A stretch of 64,000 nucleotides of DNA, taken from contig CALQFM020000003.1 of the NCBI GenBank assembly GCA_943329845.2, positions 38,878-102,877 on the forward strand. The letters are read 5' to 3'. Below the pieces are notes generated by a model, which saw only the letters and a program-made list of their open reading frames with translations, made no database searches and was not told the origin of the DNA. The position numbers were made by a program, and so were the translations under genes. Source of the stretch: Candidatus Kuenenia stuttgartensis. GTDB taxonomy: Bacteria > Pseudomonadota > Alphaproteobacteria > SMXS01. Position 1 is the stretch's first letter. Every line of letters begins with the position of its first letter. Shown here one piece after another: positions 36,004-45,028 of this stretch.

Positions 36004-36792
36004 ATGAATGCGGACGCGCACGTGAAGCTGGGCGCTCGGCACTATGATCCACCGGCAGTCATCTGGTCCATGCTCGAGCCCGCCCGGGCCGCCATGGAGA
36101 TGGGCATGCTTCCGTTCGCCGCGCCCTGCCTGGGGCAGGCGCCGCGCGGCGACGGCCACCCGGTCATGGTGATCCCCGGTTTCATGGGCACCGACACGTC
36201 GACCGCCGTGCTGCGCGCCTACCTCAGCGCACTCGGCTACCAGGTCCATCCCTGGGCGCTGGGCCGCAATGTCGGCCCGCGCGGCGACATCGAGGAGCGC
36301 ATGGTCGAGCGCGCCAACCATCTCGCCGCCCGCTACGAGCGCAAGGTCAGCCTGGTGGGCTGGAGTCTCGGCGGCATCTTCGCGCGGCAGATCGCCCGCG
36401 ACATTCCCGACGCCATCCGCCAGGTGATCACCCTGGGCAGCCCGTTCGGCAGCGCCGGCCAGGGCGGCACCAACAAGGAGATCGCCGATCTCTACGAGAG
36501 GCTGTCCGGCGACATGATCGGCCACGCGCCGGAACACATCCGCGCCCATCACCGCTCGCGGCCGCCGGTCCCCTGCACCGCGATCTTCTCCAAGACCGAC
36601 GGCGTCGCCGTGTGGCAGGTCTGTACCGAAGAGGCCGGACCCGACACCGACAACATCGAGGTGTACGGCAGCCACACCGGCCTGGGCTTCAACCCGCTGG
36701 TGCTCTACGCGGTCGCCGACCGCCTGTCGCTGCCCGAGGACGGCTGGGCGCCGTTCAACCGCGGCGGCATCAAGGCGCTGTTCTACCGGTAG
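36004..36792 (+). CDS. Alpha/beta-hydrolase (lipase-like)
   Basis: This 262-residue alpha/beta-hydrolase has the oxyanion region VMVIPGFMGTDTS and the nucleophile elbow GWSLGG, with Ser at residue 121. A likely acid residue lies in FSKTDGVAVW, and the catalytic His lies in VYGSHTGLGFNP. No signal peptide is visible, so it is probably cytoplasmic. The overall plan resembles intracellular esterases or lipases that act on triacylglycerols or PHA-like esters. Being divergent from the phasin gene, it could work on storage granules, but this is an inference from position. ATG 36004 has GAGGT upstream. Confidence 0.82.
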   Translation: MNADAHVKLGARHYDPPAVIWSMLEPARAAMEMGMLPFAAPCLGQAPRGDGHPVMVIPGFMGTDTSTAVLRAYLSALGYQVHPWALGRNVGPRGDIEERMVERANHLAARYERKVSLVGWSLGGIFARQIARDIPDAIRQVITLGSPFGSAGQGGTNKEIADLYERLSGDMIGHAPEHIRAHHRSRPPVPCTAIFSKTDGVAVWQVCTEEAGPDTDNIEVYGSHTGLGFNPLVLYAVADRLSLPEDGWAPFNRGGIKALFYR

Positions 36793-36864
36793 GCGAGACC
36801 TTTCTTTCCTTCAAACCGCGTCCCGCTCTGTTATCTTCCCTGCCGTATCAAACGGGAGGATGTC

Positions 36865-37881
36865 ATGAGCAATCTTGTCAACCGTCAATGGACGCTGGCG
36901 AACCGGCCCGCGGCGATGGTCAGCACGGACGATTTCAAGCTGGCCGAAGCGCCGGTGCCGGATCCGGCTGACGGCCAGATACTGGTGAAGATCACCTATG
37001 TGGCGTTCGAGCCGGCCATGCGCGGCTGGATGGCCGACAATCCCGGCTACATGGCCGCCATCCCCATCGGCGGCGTCATGCGCTCCATGGCGGCCGGCGA
37101 AGTGATCCAGTCCCGCCATCCCGACTTCAAGCCCGGCGACAAGGCCTCCGGCATGTTAGGCTGGCAGGAATACGCCGTGGTCGATGCCAAGGGCGCACTG
37201 CTGCCGGTGCAGAAGCTGGCGCCGGGGGTGACCGAGGAAATGGCGCTCAGCGTGCTCGGCATCACCGGCCTCACCGCCTATTTCGGCATGCTGGACGTGG
37301 GCAGGCCGCAGCCGGGCGACACGGTCGCCGTCTCGGGCGCGGCGGGCGCGACCGGCTCCATTGCCGGCCAGATCGCGAAGATCAAGGGCTGCCGGGTCAT
37401 CGGCATCGCCGGCGGCGCCGACAAGTGCCGCTGGCTGACCGAAACCGCAGGCTTCGACGCGGCCATCGACTACAAGTCCGAGAACGTCAGGAAGCGGCTG
37501 CGCGAGCTGGCGCCCGACGGAATCAACGTGTTCTACGACAATGTGGGCGGCGAGATACTGGAGGCCGCGCTGGACAACCTGGCCATCAATGCGCGCATCA
37601 CCCTGTGCGGCGCGATCTCGGGCTACAACACCGGCTCGGTGCCGCAGCCGCCGAAGAACTACATGGCGCTGATCCTGAAGTCCTCTAGCATGGCAGGCTT
37701 CCTGCTCGGCCAGTATGCCAAGCGGTTCGGCGAGGCCTCGGCCGATCTGGGCGCTTGGGTGCGCGACGGCAAGCTGAAATTCGCCGTCGACGTGCAGGAC
37801 GGGTTCGAGAACGTGCCGTCCACCTTCCTGCGCCTGTTCCACGGCCAGAATTTGGGCAAGCAGCTCAACCGGATCGGCTAG
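36865..37881 (+). CDS. NADP-dependent MDR oxidoreductase, first of a tandem pair
   Basis: This 338-residue zinc-free medium-chain reductase is of the CurA/leukotriene B4 dehydrogenase type. It has the cofactor site VSGAAGATGSIAGQIAKIKGCRVIGIAGG and the signature NVFYDNVGGEILEAALDNL. It would reduce activated double bonds with NADPH. GGGAGGA precedes the ATG. It is followed ten bases later by a close paralogue, so the two are co-transcribed. The plus-strand run continues to hemH without a clear terminator. Confidence 0.9.
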   Translation: MSNLVNRQWTLANRPAAMVSTDDFKLAEAPVPDPADGQILVKITYVAFEPAMRGWMADNPGYMAAIPIGGVMRSMAAGEVIQSRHPDFKPGDKASGMLGWQEYAVVDAKGALLPVQKLAPGVTEEMALSVLGITGLTAYFGMLDVGRPQPGDTVAVSGAAGATGSIAGQIAKIKGCRVIGIAGGADKCRWLTETAGFDAAIDYKSENVRKRLRELAPDGINVFYDNVGGEILEAALDNLAINARITLCGAISGYNTGSVPQPPKNYMALILKSSSMAGFLLGQYAKRFGEASADLGAWVRDGKLKFAVDVQDGFENVPSTFLRLFHGQNLGKQLNRIG

Positions 37882-37890
37882 GGCCATCGC

Positions 37891-38913
37891 ATGGTGAAAC
37901 ACCTCGTCAACCGCCAGTGGCTGCTGTCCAGCCGTCCCGAAGGCATGATCTCGGTCGACAATTTCGCGCCCGCTTTCGCCAGCGTCGCCGAACCCGAAGA
38001 CGGCCAGCTGGTCGTCAGGGTCACCCACATCGCCTATGAACCCGCCATGCGCGGCTGGGTGCGCGAGGTGCCGGGCCACGGCGCCAACCTGCCCATCGGC
38101 GCGGTGATGAAGGCGTCGGGCGCGGGCGAGGTGATCGTGTCGCGCCACCCGGACTTCCAGCCCGGCGACAAGGTGACCGGCATGTTTGGCTGGCAGGAAT
38201 ACGCCACCGTCGACGTCGATGGCCAGTTGCTGCCGGTACAGAAGCTGCCCGACCGGGTGACCGAGGAAATGGCGCTCAGCGTGCTGGGCATCACCGGCCT
38301 CACCGCCTATTTCGGCATGCTGGACGTGGGCAGGCCGCGCGCCGGCGACACGGTCGTGGTCTCGGGCGCGGCGGGCGCCACCGGCTCCATCGCCGGCCAG
38401 CTCGCCCGCATCTCCGGCTGCCGGGTGATCGGCATCGCCGGCGGCGCGGACAAATGCGCCTGGCTCACCGGCGAGGCCGGGTTCGACGCGGCCATCGACT
38501 ACAAGACCGACGACGTCTCGGCCCATCTGAAGAGGCTTTGTCCCGGCGGCATCAACGTGTTCTACGACAATGTGGGCGGCGCCATCCTCGAGGCGGCGCT
38601 GGACAACATCGCCATCGGCAGCCGCGTCGTCATCTGCGGCGGCATCTCGGGCTACAACGTCGCCGACGGCGCCGTGGCCGGGCCGCGCAATTACATGCGC
38701 ATCGTCAACAGCCCGTCGACCATCAGCGGCTTCCTGCTGGGCCAGTTCTCCGCCCGGTTCGACGAGGGCCGCCAGCGGCTGGCCGACTGGACTCGCGACG
38801 GCGCCATCCGCTTCGCCGTCGACGTGCAGGAAGGCTTCGACAACGTGCCTGCCACCCTGCTGCGGCTGTTCCACGGCCAGAACCTGGGCAAGCAGCTGTG
38901 CCGCATTGGCTGA
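37891..38913 (+). CDS. NADP-dependent MDR oxidoreductase, second of a tandem pair
   Basis: This 340-residue paralogue of the preceding gene has long identical stretches such as TEEMALSVLGITGLTAYF and, later, GINVFYDNVGG. The cofactor motif is VSGAAGATGSIAGQLARISGCRVIGIAGG. The duplication appears recent relative to the more distant third copy in the P450 operon (27377). The same class of reaction is expected, perhaps with shifted specificity. No convincing Shine-Dalgarno is visible before the ATG, so its translation may depend on the upstream gene. Confidence 0.9.
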   Translation: MVKHLVNRQWLLSSRPEGMISVDNFAPAFASVAEPEDGQLVVRVTHIAYEPAMRGWVREVPGHGANLPIGAVMKASGAGEVIVSRHPDFQPGDKVTGMFGWQEYATVDVDGQLLPVQKLPDRVTEEMALSVLGITGLTAYFGMLDVGRPRAGDTVVVSGAAGATGSIAGQLARISGCRVIGIAGGADKCAWLTGEAGFDAAIDYKTDDVSAHLKRLCPGGINVFYDNVGGAILEAALDNIAIGSRVVICGGISGYNVADGAVAGPRNYMRIVNSPSTISGFLLGQFSARFDEGRQRLADWTRDGAIRFAVDVQEGFDNVPATLLRLFHGQNLGKQLCRIG

Positions 38914-38944
38914 ACCGGGCGGGCAAGGCCGCCGTACACCAGAC

Positions 38945-39946
38945 ATGAACGGATCCGACACCAACACCGGCGTACTGCTGATCAATCTGGGTACGCCCGA
39001 CGCGCCGACGCCGAAGGCGGTGCGCCGCTATCTGCGCGAATTCCTCAGCGATCGCCGGGTGATCACCACCAACCCGCTGATCTGGCAGCCGATCCTGCAC
39101 CTGTTCATCCTGCCGTTCCGGCCGCGCAAGACGGCAGAGGCCTACAAGCTGGTGTGGCGTGACGACGCCGACGGTTCGCCGCTGCGCCATTTCACCCGCA
39201 CCTTGACCGAGGCGACCGCCGTCCGCGTCGGCCAGTCCCGCAACGACATCATCGTCGACTGGGCCATGCGCTACGGCACGCCATCGGTGAAGGAGAAGCT
39301 GGAGAGCCTGCGGGCGCGGGGCTGCGGCCGCATCCTGGCGATCGCGCTCTATCCGCAATACAGCGGCACCACGACCGCCTCGGCCTATGACGCAGTCACC
39401 GCCGGGCTGCGGGCGCTGAACTGGCAGCCGGACCTGAAAACCGCGCCGGCGTTCCCCGAGGACCGGACCTATATCGAGGGGCTGGCCCGCTCGGTCGAGG
39501 ATCACGTGGCCACGCTCGCCTCGCCGCCGGACGTGGTGGTCGCGTCCTATCACGGCCTGCCGCAAAAATACGTCGACGATGGCGATCCCTATTACGACCA
39601 GTGCGTCAAGACCACGCGGCTGCTGCGCGAGCGGCTGGGCTGGGGCGAGGACAGGCTGCGGATGACCTTCCAGTCCCGCTTCGGCGCGCTGGAATGGCTG
39701 CGGCCCTACACCGACGAAGTGCTGGCCGCGCTCCCCGGCGAGGGCGCGAAGAAGGTGGCGGTGATCGCCCCCGCCTTCCTCGCCGACTGCCTGGAGACGC
39801 TGGAGGAGATGGCCGAACGCGGCGGCCACACCTTCCTCGAGGCCGGCGGCGAGCAGTTCAGCTATATCCCCTGCCTCAACGACACCCCGCCCGCCGTCGC
39901 CCTGCTCGACGGCCTCATCGCGCGGGAACTGGAGGGTTGGGGGTAG
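38945..39946 (+). CDS. hemH: Ferrochelatase
   Basis: This 333-residue enzyme inserts ferrous iron into protoporphyrin IX, the last step of heme synthesis. Conserved features are LLINLGTPDAPTPKAVRRYLREFLSDRRV at the N-terminus, ALYPQYSGTTTASAYD, the catalytic His in VVASYHGLPQKYVDDGDPY, and the C-terminal VIAPAFLADCLETLEEM with an acidic metal path. ATG 38945 is the start that fits the family; the frame is open far upstream only as a shadow. It follows the MDR pair by 31 bp. A good heme supply suits an organism with three P450 genes, though that link is only contextual. Confidence 0.94.
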   Translation: MNGSDTNTGVLLINLGTPDAPTPKAVRRYLREFLSDRRVITTNPLIWQPILHLFILPFRPRKTAEAYKLVWRDDADGSPLRHFTRTLTEATAVRVGQSRNDIIVDWAMRYGTPSVKEKLESLRARGCGRILAIALYPQYSGTTTASAYDAVTAGLRALNWQPDLKTAPAFPEDRTYIEGLARSVEDHVATLASPPDVVVASYHGLPQKYVDDGDPYYDQCVKTTRLLRERLGWGEDRLRMTFQSRFGALEWLRPYTDEVLAALPGEGAKKVAVIAPAFLADCLETLEEMAERGGHTFLEAGGEQFSYIPCLNDTPPAVALLDGLIARELEGWG

Positions 39947-39971
39947 GGCCGGAGCGGAGGCACGGGCAGAT

Positions 39972-40108
39972 CCCCTCTCCCGATGGGAGAGGGAGGGACC
40001 CGCGGCCGTAGGCCGTGGGAGGGTGAGGGGCGTTGTCGACGACGGGACGGGGCCGGAGCGTGTAATGCGCAACGCCCCTCACCCTAACCCTCTCCCAACG
40101 GGAGAGGG
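39972..40108. repeat. Palindromic intergenic repeat, copy 2
   Basis: AGGGTGAGGGGCGTT (40020-40034) and AACGCCCCTCACCCT (40071-40085) form a perfect 15-bp inverted repeat. CCCTCTCCC/GGGAGAGGG hairpins lie outside it on both flanks. These are the modules of the repeat at 11683-11782, but here the short hairpins are outside the long arms instead of inside. It lies between the convergent stops of hemH and a dimeric-barrel gene. Confidence 0.85.
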
Positions 40109-40123
40109 AATCAGCGGCTTCCC

Positions 40124-40507
40124 TCACTTCTTCGCCGCCGGGCCGTCGAACGACTTGATCAGCTCGTACCAGCCCGACCCCTTCACGGCCAGTGGCATGC
40201 CGTCGAACTTCTTCGCCGTATCCAGGTGCTTCTGGCGGCCTTCCCAGGCGTTGGGATCGCGCTGCCACTCGTTCAGCACCTTCTCGGCCTCGTCGTAGCT
40301 GGGCGCCTCGACCTCGTAGAGCGACAGGTAGCCCGACACGGTCTGGCTGCCCAGATGGGCGCCCGCCAGCTTGAACACGCTGCCGCGCACGAAGTTCGGG
40401 CAATGGGCCGTGTCCTCGATGTGCTGGTCGACGAACCACTCGTCGAACTGCGCCTGCTTGTCGGCGCTGGGCGGCTCGCAGAGCCCGATGAGAACGAAAC
40501 GCGGCAT
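40124..40507 (-). CDS. Small dimeric alpha/beta-barrel-like protein
   Basis: This 127-residue protein starts MPRFVLIGLCEPPSADKQAQFDEWFVDQHIEDTAHCPNFVRGSVF. It carries the beta-alpha-beta pattern and the conserved (F/Y)xxWYxxxH-like segment (EWFVDQHIED) seen in EthD/DUF4286-type ferredoxin-like proteins. YLSLYEVEAPSYDEAEKVL completes the pattern. Function is unknown; relatives sit in catabolic clusters. ATG 40507 with AGGGGAGA upstream is preferred to the slightly longer open frame. It is divergent from shc, with about 80 bp between starts. Confidence 0.72.
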   Translation of the reverse strand: MPRFVLIGLCEPPSADKQAQFDEWFVDQHIEDTAHCPNFVRGSVFKLAGAHLGSQTVSGYLSLYEVEAPSYDEAEKVLNEWQRDPNAWEGRQKHLDTAKKFDGMPLAVKGSGWYELIKSFDGPAAKK

Positions 40508-40587
40508 GGATGGTCTCCCCTGTCTGTGGTGATGACGAACGTTAGCAGTTTCTTGACACAAGGGAACCGCTGACCCAAAACCGGCGA

Positions 40588-42624
40588 ATGAACGTCGAAA
40601 CCCCGCTGCCTGACCAGGCCATGGACGACATTTTGCGCGGCGCGATCCGTGACGGGTTCGCGTGGTCGGTCTCGACGCAGCACCCTGACGGCTACTGGGT
40701 CGGCAAGCTGCAGACCAACGCCTGCATGGAAGCCGAGTGGATCCTGGCGCTGCACTTCCTCGGGCTGCACGACCATCCGCACCGCGAAGGGCTGAAGACG
40801 TCGCTGCTGCGTGGCCAGCGCGAGGACGGGTCGTGGTGCATCTATCACGGCGCGCCCGCCGGCGATATCAACGCCACCGTGGAAAGCTATGCGGCGCTGC
40901 GCTGCACGGGCATGGCGGCGGACGATCCGGTGATGGCGAAGGCGCGCGAATGGATCTTCGCGCGCGGCGGCCTGCGCAATGTGCGGGTGTTCACCCGCTA
41001 CTGGCTGGCGCTGATAGGCGAATGGCCTTGGGACAAGACACCGAACATCCCGCCGGAAGTGATCCGCTTCCCGCTGTGGTTTCCGTTCAGCATCTACAAT
41101 TTCGCGTCCTGGGCGCGGGCGACGCTGATGCCCATCGCCGTGCTGTCGGCGCGCCGTCCCGCCCGCCCGCTGGGCAAGGGCCGCACGCTGGAAGAACTGT
41201 TTCCCGGCGGCCGTGCGGCGTTCGACTATTCGCTGCCGAAGAAGATCAGGTCGTTCACCTGGGAACAGTGCTTCATGGGCACGGACAAGATTCTGCACGG
41301 CGCCCAGACCCACAGGCTGATCCCGGGCCGCGAGGCGTCCATCGCCCGCGTGCTGGAATGGATCATCAAGCACCAGGACGCCGACGGCGCCTGGGGCGGT
41401 ATTCAGCCGCCATGGATTTATAGCCTGCTGGCGCTGCATATCGAGGGCTATCCCATGGGCCATCCTGTCATGGCCAAGGGTCTGGCGGCGTTGCACGACC
41501 CGCGCTGGTGCTACGAAACGGACGGCGCCGTCAACATCCAGGCGTCGGTGTCGCCGGTGTGGGACACGGTGCTGACCCTGCTGGCCATGGAGGATTGCGA
41601 CGCGCTGGGCGAGCATGCGCAGGCCGCCGACAAGGCCATCGGCTGGCTGCTCGACAACGAGGTGCGCTATTACGGCGACTGGTCGCAGAAGGTGAAGGGC
41701 GTCGAGCCCGGCGGCTGGGCGTTCGAATACGCCAACCAGTTCTATCCCGACGTGGACGACACCGCCGTGGCGCTGATCGTGCTGGCGAAGCATCGCCACG
41801 ATCCGAAATGGCAGGCGCGCGGCATCGACGGCGTCATCGAGCGCGCGGTGAACTGGATGCTGGCCATGCAGTGCCGGGGCGGCGGCTGGGCGGCGTTCGA
41901 CCGCGACAACGACGCCGACATCCTCACCCGCATCCCGTTCAGCGACTTCGGCGAGGCGCTCGATCCGCCCAGTGTCGACGTCACCGCCCATGTCCTCGAG
42001 GCGCTGGGCGTGCTGGGCTATGACCGGCATCATCCGGCCGTCGAACGCGGCGTCGCGTTCCTGCGCCAGGAGCAGGAAAAGGACGGCAGCTGGTGGGGCC
42101 GCTGGGGCGTCAACTACGTCTACGGGACCTCGGCCGCGCTGCCGGCGCTGAAGGCGGTGGGCGAGGACATGCGCGCCGACTACGTGACCCGCGCCGCCGA
42201 CTGGGTGATCGCGCACCAGAATCCGGACGGCGGCTGGGGCGAGACCTGCGGCTCCTACATGGACCGCTCGCTTGCCGGCAAGGGCGACAGCACCGCGTCG
42301 CAGACCGCCTGGGCGCTGATGTCGCTGCTCGCCGTTGGCCGGCCGCGGGACCGGGCGGTGGTTGAGACCGGATTGCGCTACCTAACGGCGCGGCAGAACG
42401 ACGGCACCTGGGACGAGGCCGAGTACACCGGCACCGGGTTCCCGGGCTACGGCCTCGGCCGGCACATCGACCTGGGCCAGGGCGCCGCCGAGAACCTCGG
42501 CCAGTCGATCGAACTGAGCCGCGGCTTCATGATCAACTACAACCTCTACCGCCATTATTTCCCGCTGATGGCCATGGGCCGCGCGCGGAAGTACCTGGCC
42601 CGGCTGGGCAACGAAGCCGCATAG
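40588..42624 (+). CDS. shc: Squalene-hopene cyclase
   Basis: This 678-residue terpene cyclase turns squalene into hopene, the backbone of membrane hopanoids. The catalytic DxDD motif is DVDD at residues 388-391 (FYPDVDDTAVAL). Several QW repeats are visible, for example QREDGSW, QDADGAWGG, QCRGGGWAAF, QEKDGSWWGRWG, QNPDGGWGE and QNDGTW. The length is at the upper end of the usual 630-680 range. It is a monotopic enzyme on the inner face of the inner membrane. The other hopanoid genes (hpn series) are not adjacent, so shc is unlinked here. Confidence 0.96.
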   Translation: MNVETPLPDQAMDDILRGAIRDGFAWSVSTQHPDGYWVGKLQTNACMEAEWILALHFLGLHDHPHREGLKTSLLRGQREDGSWCIYHGAPAGDINATVESYAALRCTGMAADDPVMAKAREWIFARGGLRNVRVFTRYWLALIGEWPWDKTPNIPPEVIRFPLWFPFSIYNFASWARATLMPIAVLSARRPARPLGKGRTLEELFPGGRAAFDYSLPKKIRSFTWEQCFMGTDKILHGAQTHRLIPGREASIARVLEWIIKHQDADGAWGGIQPPWIYSLLALHIEGYPMGHPVMAKGLAALHDPRWCYETDGAVNIQASVSPVWDTVLTLLAMEDCDALGEHAQAADKAIGWLLDNEVRYYGDWSQKVKGVEPGGWAFEYANQFYPDVDDTAVALIVLAKHRHDPKWQARGIDGVIERAVNWMLAMQCRGGGWAAFDRDNDADILTRIPFSDFGEALDPPSVDVTAHVLEALGVLGYDRHHPAVERGVAFLRQEQEKDGSWWGRWGVNYVYGTSAALPALKAVGEDMRADYVTRAADWVIAHQNPDGGWGETCGSYMDRSLAGKGDSTASQTAWALMSLLAVGRPRDRAVVETGLRYLTARQNDGTWDEAEYTGTGFPGYGLGRHIDLGQGAAENLGQSIELSRGFMINYNLYRHYFPLMAMGRARKYLARLGNEAA

Positions 42625-42641
42625 CCTCGGGTGCGGCGCAC

Positions 42642-42665
42642 AAAAAAACCGCCTCGAATCGAGGC
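42642..42665 (-). terminator. Rho-independent terminator for csp
   Basis: On the minus strand GCCTCGATTCGAGGC forms a seven-base-pair hairpin followed by GG and seven T residues. It lies about 118 nt downstream of the csp stop and only 18 nt past the convergent shc stop. There is no T-tract on the plus strand, so it serves csp. Confidence 0.85.
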
Positions 42666-42782
42666 AGTTGGTAGGCGATCTTCTGGAATGAGTCTCCCAG
42701 CGCCCCGGACCGCGCGGTCCGGACAGATGGGCTGCGCTTGGAGGGCTCACGAGTGAGACCCTCCCTGCAGTTCGCCGGCGTG

Positions 42783-42992
42783 TTAGCCGAGGACCTTCAG
42801 TTCTTCAGCTGAGCTTTTGCCGTTGCGGCCACGAGTCAGTTCGTAAGAGACCTTCTGGCCCTCACGCAGGCCCGACAGGCCGGCCCGCTCGACGGCGGAG
42901 ATGTGGACGAAGGCATCGGCCGAACCGTCGTCCGGCTGGATGAAGCCATAGCCCTTGGTCGCATTGAACCACTTCACGGTTCCGTTGGTCAT
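42783..42992 (-). CDS. Cold-shock protein, CspA family
   Basis: This 69-residue single cold-shock domain (OB fold) protein binds single-stranded nucleic acid. It has RNP1 KGYGFIQ and RNP2 AFVHISAV, and starts [14 protein letters not shown] like other alphaproteobacterial Csps. ATG 42992 is the family start; an in-frame ATG at 43022 would add ten residues. It lies downstream of the RNA helicase gene rhlE on the same strand and has its own promoter, a leader of about 140 nt and its own terminator. This is the usual organisation of cold-inducible csp genes. Confidence 0.95.
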   Translation of the reverse strand: MTNGTVKWFNATKGYGFIQPDDGSADAFVHISAVERAGLSGLREGQKVSYELTRGRNGKSSAEELKVLG

Positions 42993-43031
42993 AGAGAGTG
43001 CTTTCTTCTTCAATGATGGCATAACGACCAT

Positions 43032-43049
43032 CCGCACCAACTGGTGCGG
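43032..43049 (-). promoter_or_regulatory. Hairpin in the csp 5' leader
   Basis: CCGCACCAACTGGTGCGG is a perfect dyad, extendable by a further base pair and, after one mismatch, by two more. It lies about 40 nt upstream of the csp ATG inside the predicted leader. A structure here could respond to temperature, as the cspA leader does in Escherichia coli, but that is inference. Confidence 0.5.
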
Positions 43050-43138
43050 ACGGTTTCTCAGCTCGCTCAAGTCCTGGAGATCGGTAGCTCTGTCGGTGAC
43101 GAAGCAGATGAGCCGGGTCTTAGGTCACTGATCTTGCG

Positions 43139-43167
43139 GATATAATCCCGCAAAACGACGAATTCAA
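43139..43167 (-). promoter_or_regulatory. Predicted csp promoter
   Basis: On the minus strand TTGAAT (43167-43162) and TATATC (43144-43139) are separated by exactly 17 bases, a good match to a housekeeping sigma promoter. Transcription would start near 43131, giving a csp leader of about 139 nt. Confidence 0.55.
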
Positions 43168-43198
43168 ACAAATTCGCCGGGCCCAACGCCGCGCCACA

Positions 43199-43213
43199 GG
43201 CCGGAAACCGGCC
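43199..43213. terminator. Short GC hairpin behind rhlE
   Basis: GGCCGGAAACCGGCC is a six-base-pair stem with a three-base loop, 25 nt after the rhlE stop. There is no T-tract, so termination is uncertain. It separates rhlE from the csp promoter. Confidence 0.35.
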
Positions 43214-43237
43214 CGCAGCGCGGGTACGCGAAGATCG

Positions 43238-44542
43238 TCAGGCCGCCTTTTGCAAGGGGCTGCGGCGGGGGCGCCGGCGGCGGCGGTTCGGGTTGCGCTT
43301 GGCATCCGGCGACCGCGAATCCGCCGTCGAGTCGGCCCGCTCTGGCCGGGCCTCGCGGACCGGTCTCGGGTCGCGGGCGGGAGTAGCCTCGCTGCGGTCT
43401 GTCCTGACCTCGCGCGGCGGTGATCCGGCGACGGCGAGCTGGACCCGGATCAGCTTCTCGATGCTTTTCAGGTAGGGCCGTTCGGTCGGATCGCAGAACG
43501 CGATGGCGATGCCGCCGGCGCCGGCGCGCGCGGTGCGGCCGATGCGGTGGACATAGCTTTCCGGCTCGTTCGGCAGCTCGAAGTTGATCACGTGGCTGAT
43601 GCCGTCCACGTCGATGCCGCGGGCGGCGATGTCGGTGGCGACCAGCACGCGGGATTCGCCGTTCTTGAAGCGGTCCAGTGCACCCTGGCGGGCGCTCTGC
43701 GACTTGTTGCCGTGGATCGCGTCGGCGGGCAGGCCCGACTTGCTGAGCTGCTCGGCGACGCGGTTGGCGCGGTGCTTGGTGCGGGTGAACACGATCACCT
43801 TGGTCAGCGCCTCGTCATTCAGCAGGCTGGTCAGCAGCGACTGCTTGCCGGCGGACTCGATGAAATAGACGCTCTGGGTGATCTTCTCGACAGTGGTCGC
43901 CTGGGGCGTCACCTCGACGCGCACCGGCTCGATCAGCATGTCCTGGGCGAGCTTGGCCACGTCGGCCGGCATGGTCGCAGAGAACAGCAGCGACTGCCGC
44001 TTGCGCGGCAGATGGGCGACGATCCTGCGCACGTCACGGATGAAGCCCATGTCGAGCATCCGGTCGGCCTCGTCGAGCACCAGCACGCCGGTGCCGGTCA
44101 GGTTGACGGCTTTCTGGTTGACCAGGTCGAGCAGGCGGCCGGGGGTGGCGACGAGGATGTCGACGCCGCGCGCCATGGCTTTCACCTGCGGGCTCTGGCC
44201 GACGCCGCCGAGGATGACGGTGTGGCGCAGATTCAGGTGGGCGCCATAGGCCCGGATGCTGTCGGCGATCTGCACGGCGAGCTCCCGGGTCGGGGCGAGG
44301 ATCAGCGCGCGCGCCGTCTTCGGCGCGGCCTGGATCTTCTCGGCGGCCAGCCGCTGCAGCATGGGCAGGGTGAACGCGGCGGTCTTGCCGGTGCCGGTCT
44401 GGGCGATTCCCAGCAGGTCACGGCCCTGCAGCAGCAGCGGGATGGCCTGGGCCTGGATGGGGGTGGGGGTGGTGTAGTTCTCGGCGGCCAGAGCGCGCAG
44501 CAGCGGCTCGATGAGGCCGAGATCGGTGAATTGGGTGGTCAC
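43238..44542 (-). CDS. rhlE: DEAD-box RNA helicase, RhlE type
   Basis: This 434-residue ATP-dependent RNA helicase unwinds structured RNA, often in ribosome assembly or cold adaptation. The Q motif is [13 protein letters not shown], motif I AQTGTGKT, Ia PTRELA, Walker [11 protein letters not shown], motif III SAT, and motif [12 protein letters not shown]. The basic C-terminal tail ends [15 protein letters not shown], typical of RhlE-type proteins. The start is GTG. A TTGACA element lies about 185 bp upstream. Its neighbour csp suggests that both serve cold-shock RNA remodelling. Confidence 0.92.
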   Translation of the reverse strand: MTTQFTDLGLIEPLLRALAAENYTTPTPIQAQAIPLLLQGRDLLGIAQTGTGKTAAFTLPMLQRLAAEKIQAAPKTARALILAPTRELAVQIADSIRAYGAHLNLRHTVILGGVGQSPQVKAMARGVDILVATPGRLLDLVNQKAVNLTGTGVLVLDEADRMLDMGFIRDVRRIVAHLPRKRQSLLFSATMPADVAKLAQDMLIEPVRVEVTPQATTVEKITQSVYFIESAGKQSLLTSLLNDEALTKVIVFTRTKHRANRVAEQLSKSGLPADAIHGNKSQSARQGALDRFKNGESRVLVATDIAARGIDVDGISHVINFELPNEPESYVHRIGRTARAGAGGIAIAFCDPTERPYLKSIEKLIRVQLAVAGSPPREVRTDRSEATPARDPRPVREARPERADSTADSRSPDAKRNPNRRRRRPRRSPLQKAA

Positions 44543-45028
44543 TTAAACAGAATCCTTCCGCGCCGGGCGCACGCGGTGTTCGCGAACGCTCTCAGCGTGT
44601 TGCCTTTTCCACGCGCACCTGGAACTAAGCGGGGTTTTCGATGATCGATCCGGAAGGAAACGCCAGTGTGGCGCATCGCGCGATCACGGTCGATCTGAGG
44701 GGTAAGTGCGCCCGCGGCGCCCGATTGTCAAGCGGTATCGGGCTATGACCCTGAAAGGTGATGCGTTTTCGCCACACCTCCGGATTCTTTTTCGCCCCTC
44801 GCGGCGAATCCTTTCGCTATTCTTACGTCTTGTGCAACCACTGCCGCGCGTCTGGGAACGGACGCGAGGACGAAACCGGAAACCAGGGGAGAAGCGATCG
44901 TCCGGCACCGCCGTTTTCCCGTCCAACCCGCCCGCCGTGCTGTGTTGCGCGCAGTTGGGCGTTGCAATTTACCCCCTGAACAGTTGAGATTGCGCTCGCG
45001 CCGTCTGAACCACCCGAGAGGCTTCTGA
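44543..45028. promoter_or_regulatory. Intergenic region between rhlE and the autotransporter
   Basis: These 486 bases hold no gene I can support. On the minus strand a perfect TTGACA (44731-44726) could be the rhlE -35 box, but the -10 at the right spacing (44708-44703) is poor. An inverted repeat, GGATTC (44782-44787) with GAATCC (44806-44811), encloses a TTCGCC/GGCGAA stem. No clear promoter for the autotransporter is visible. Confidence 0.4.
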
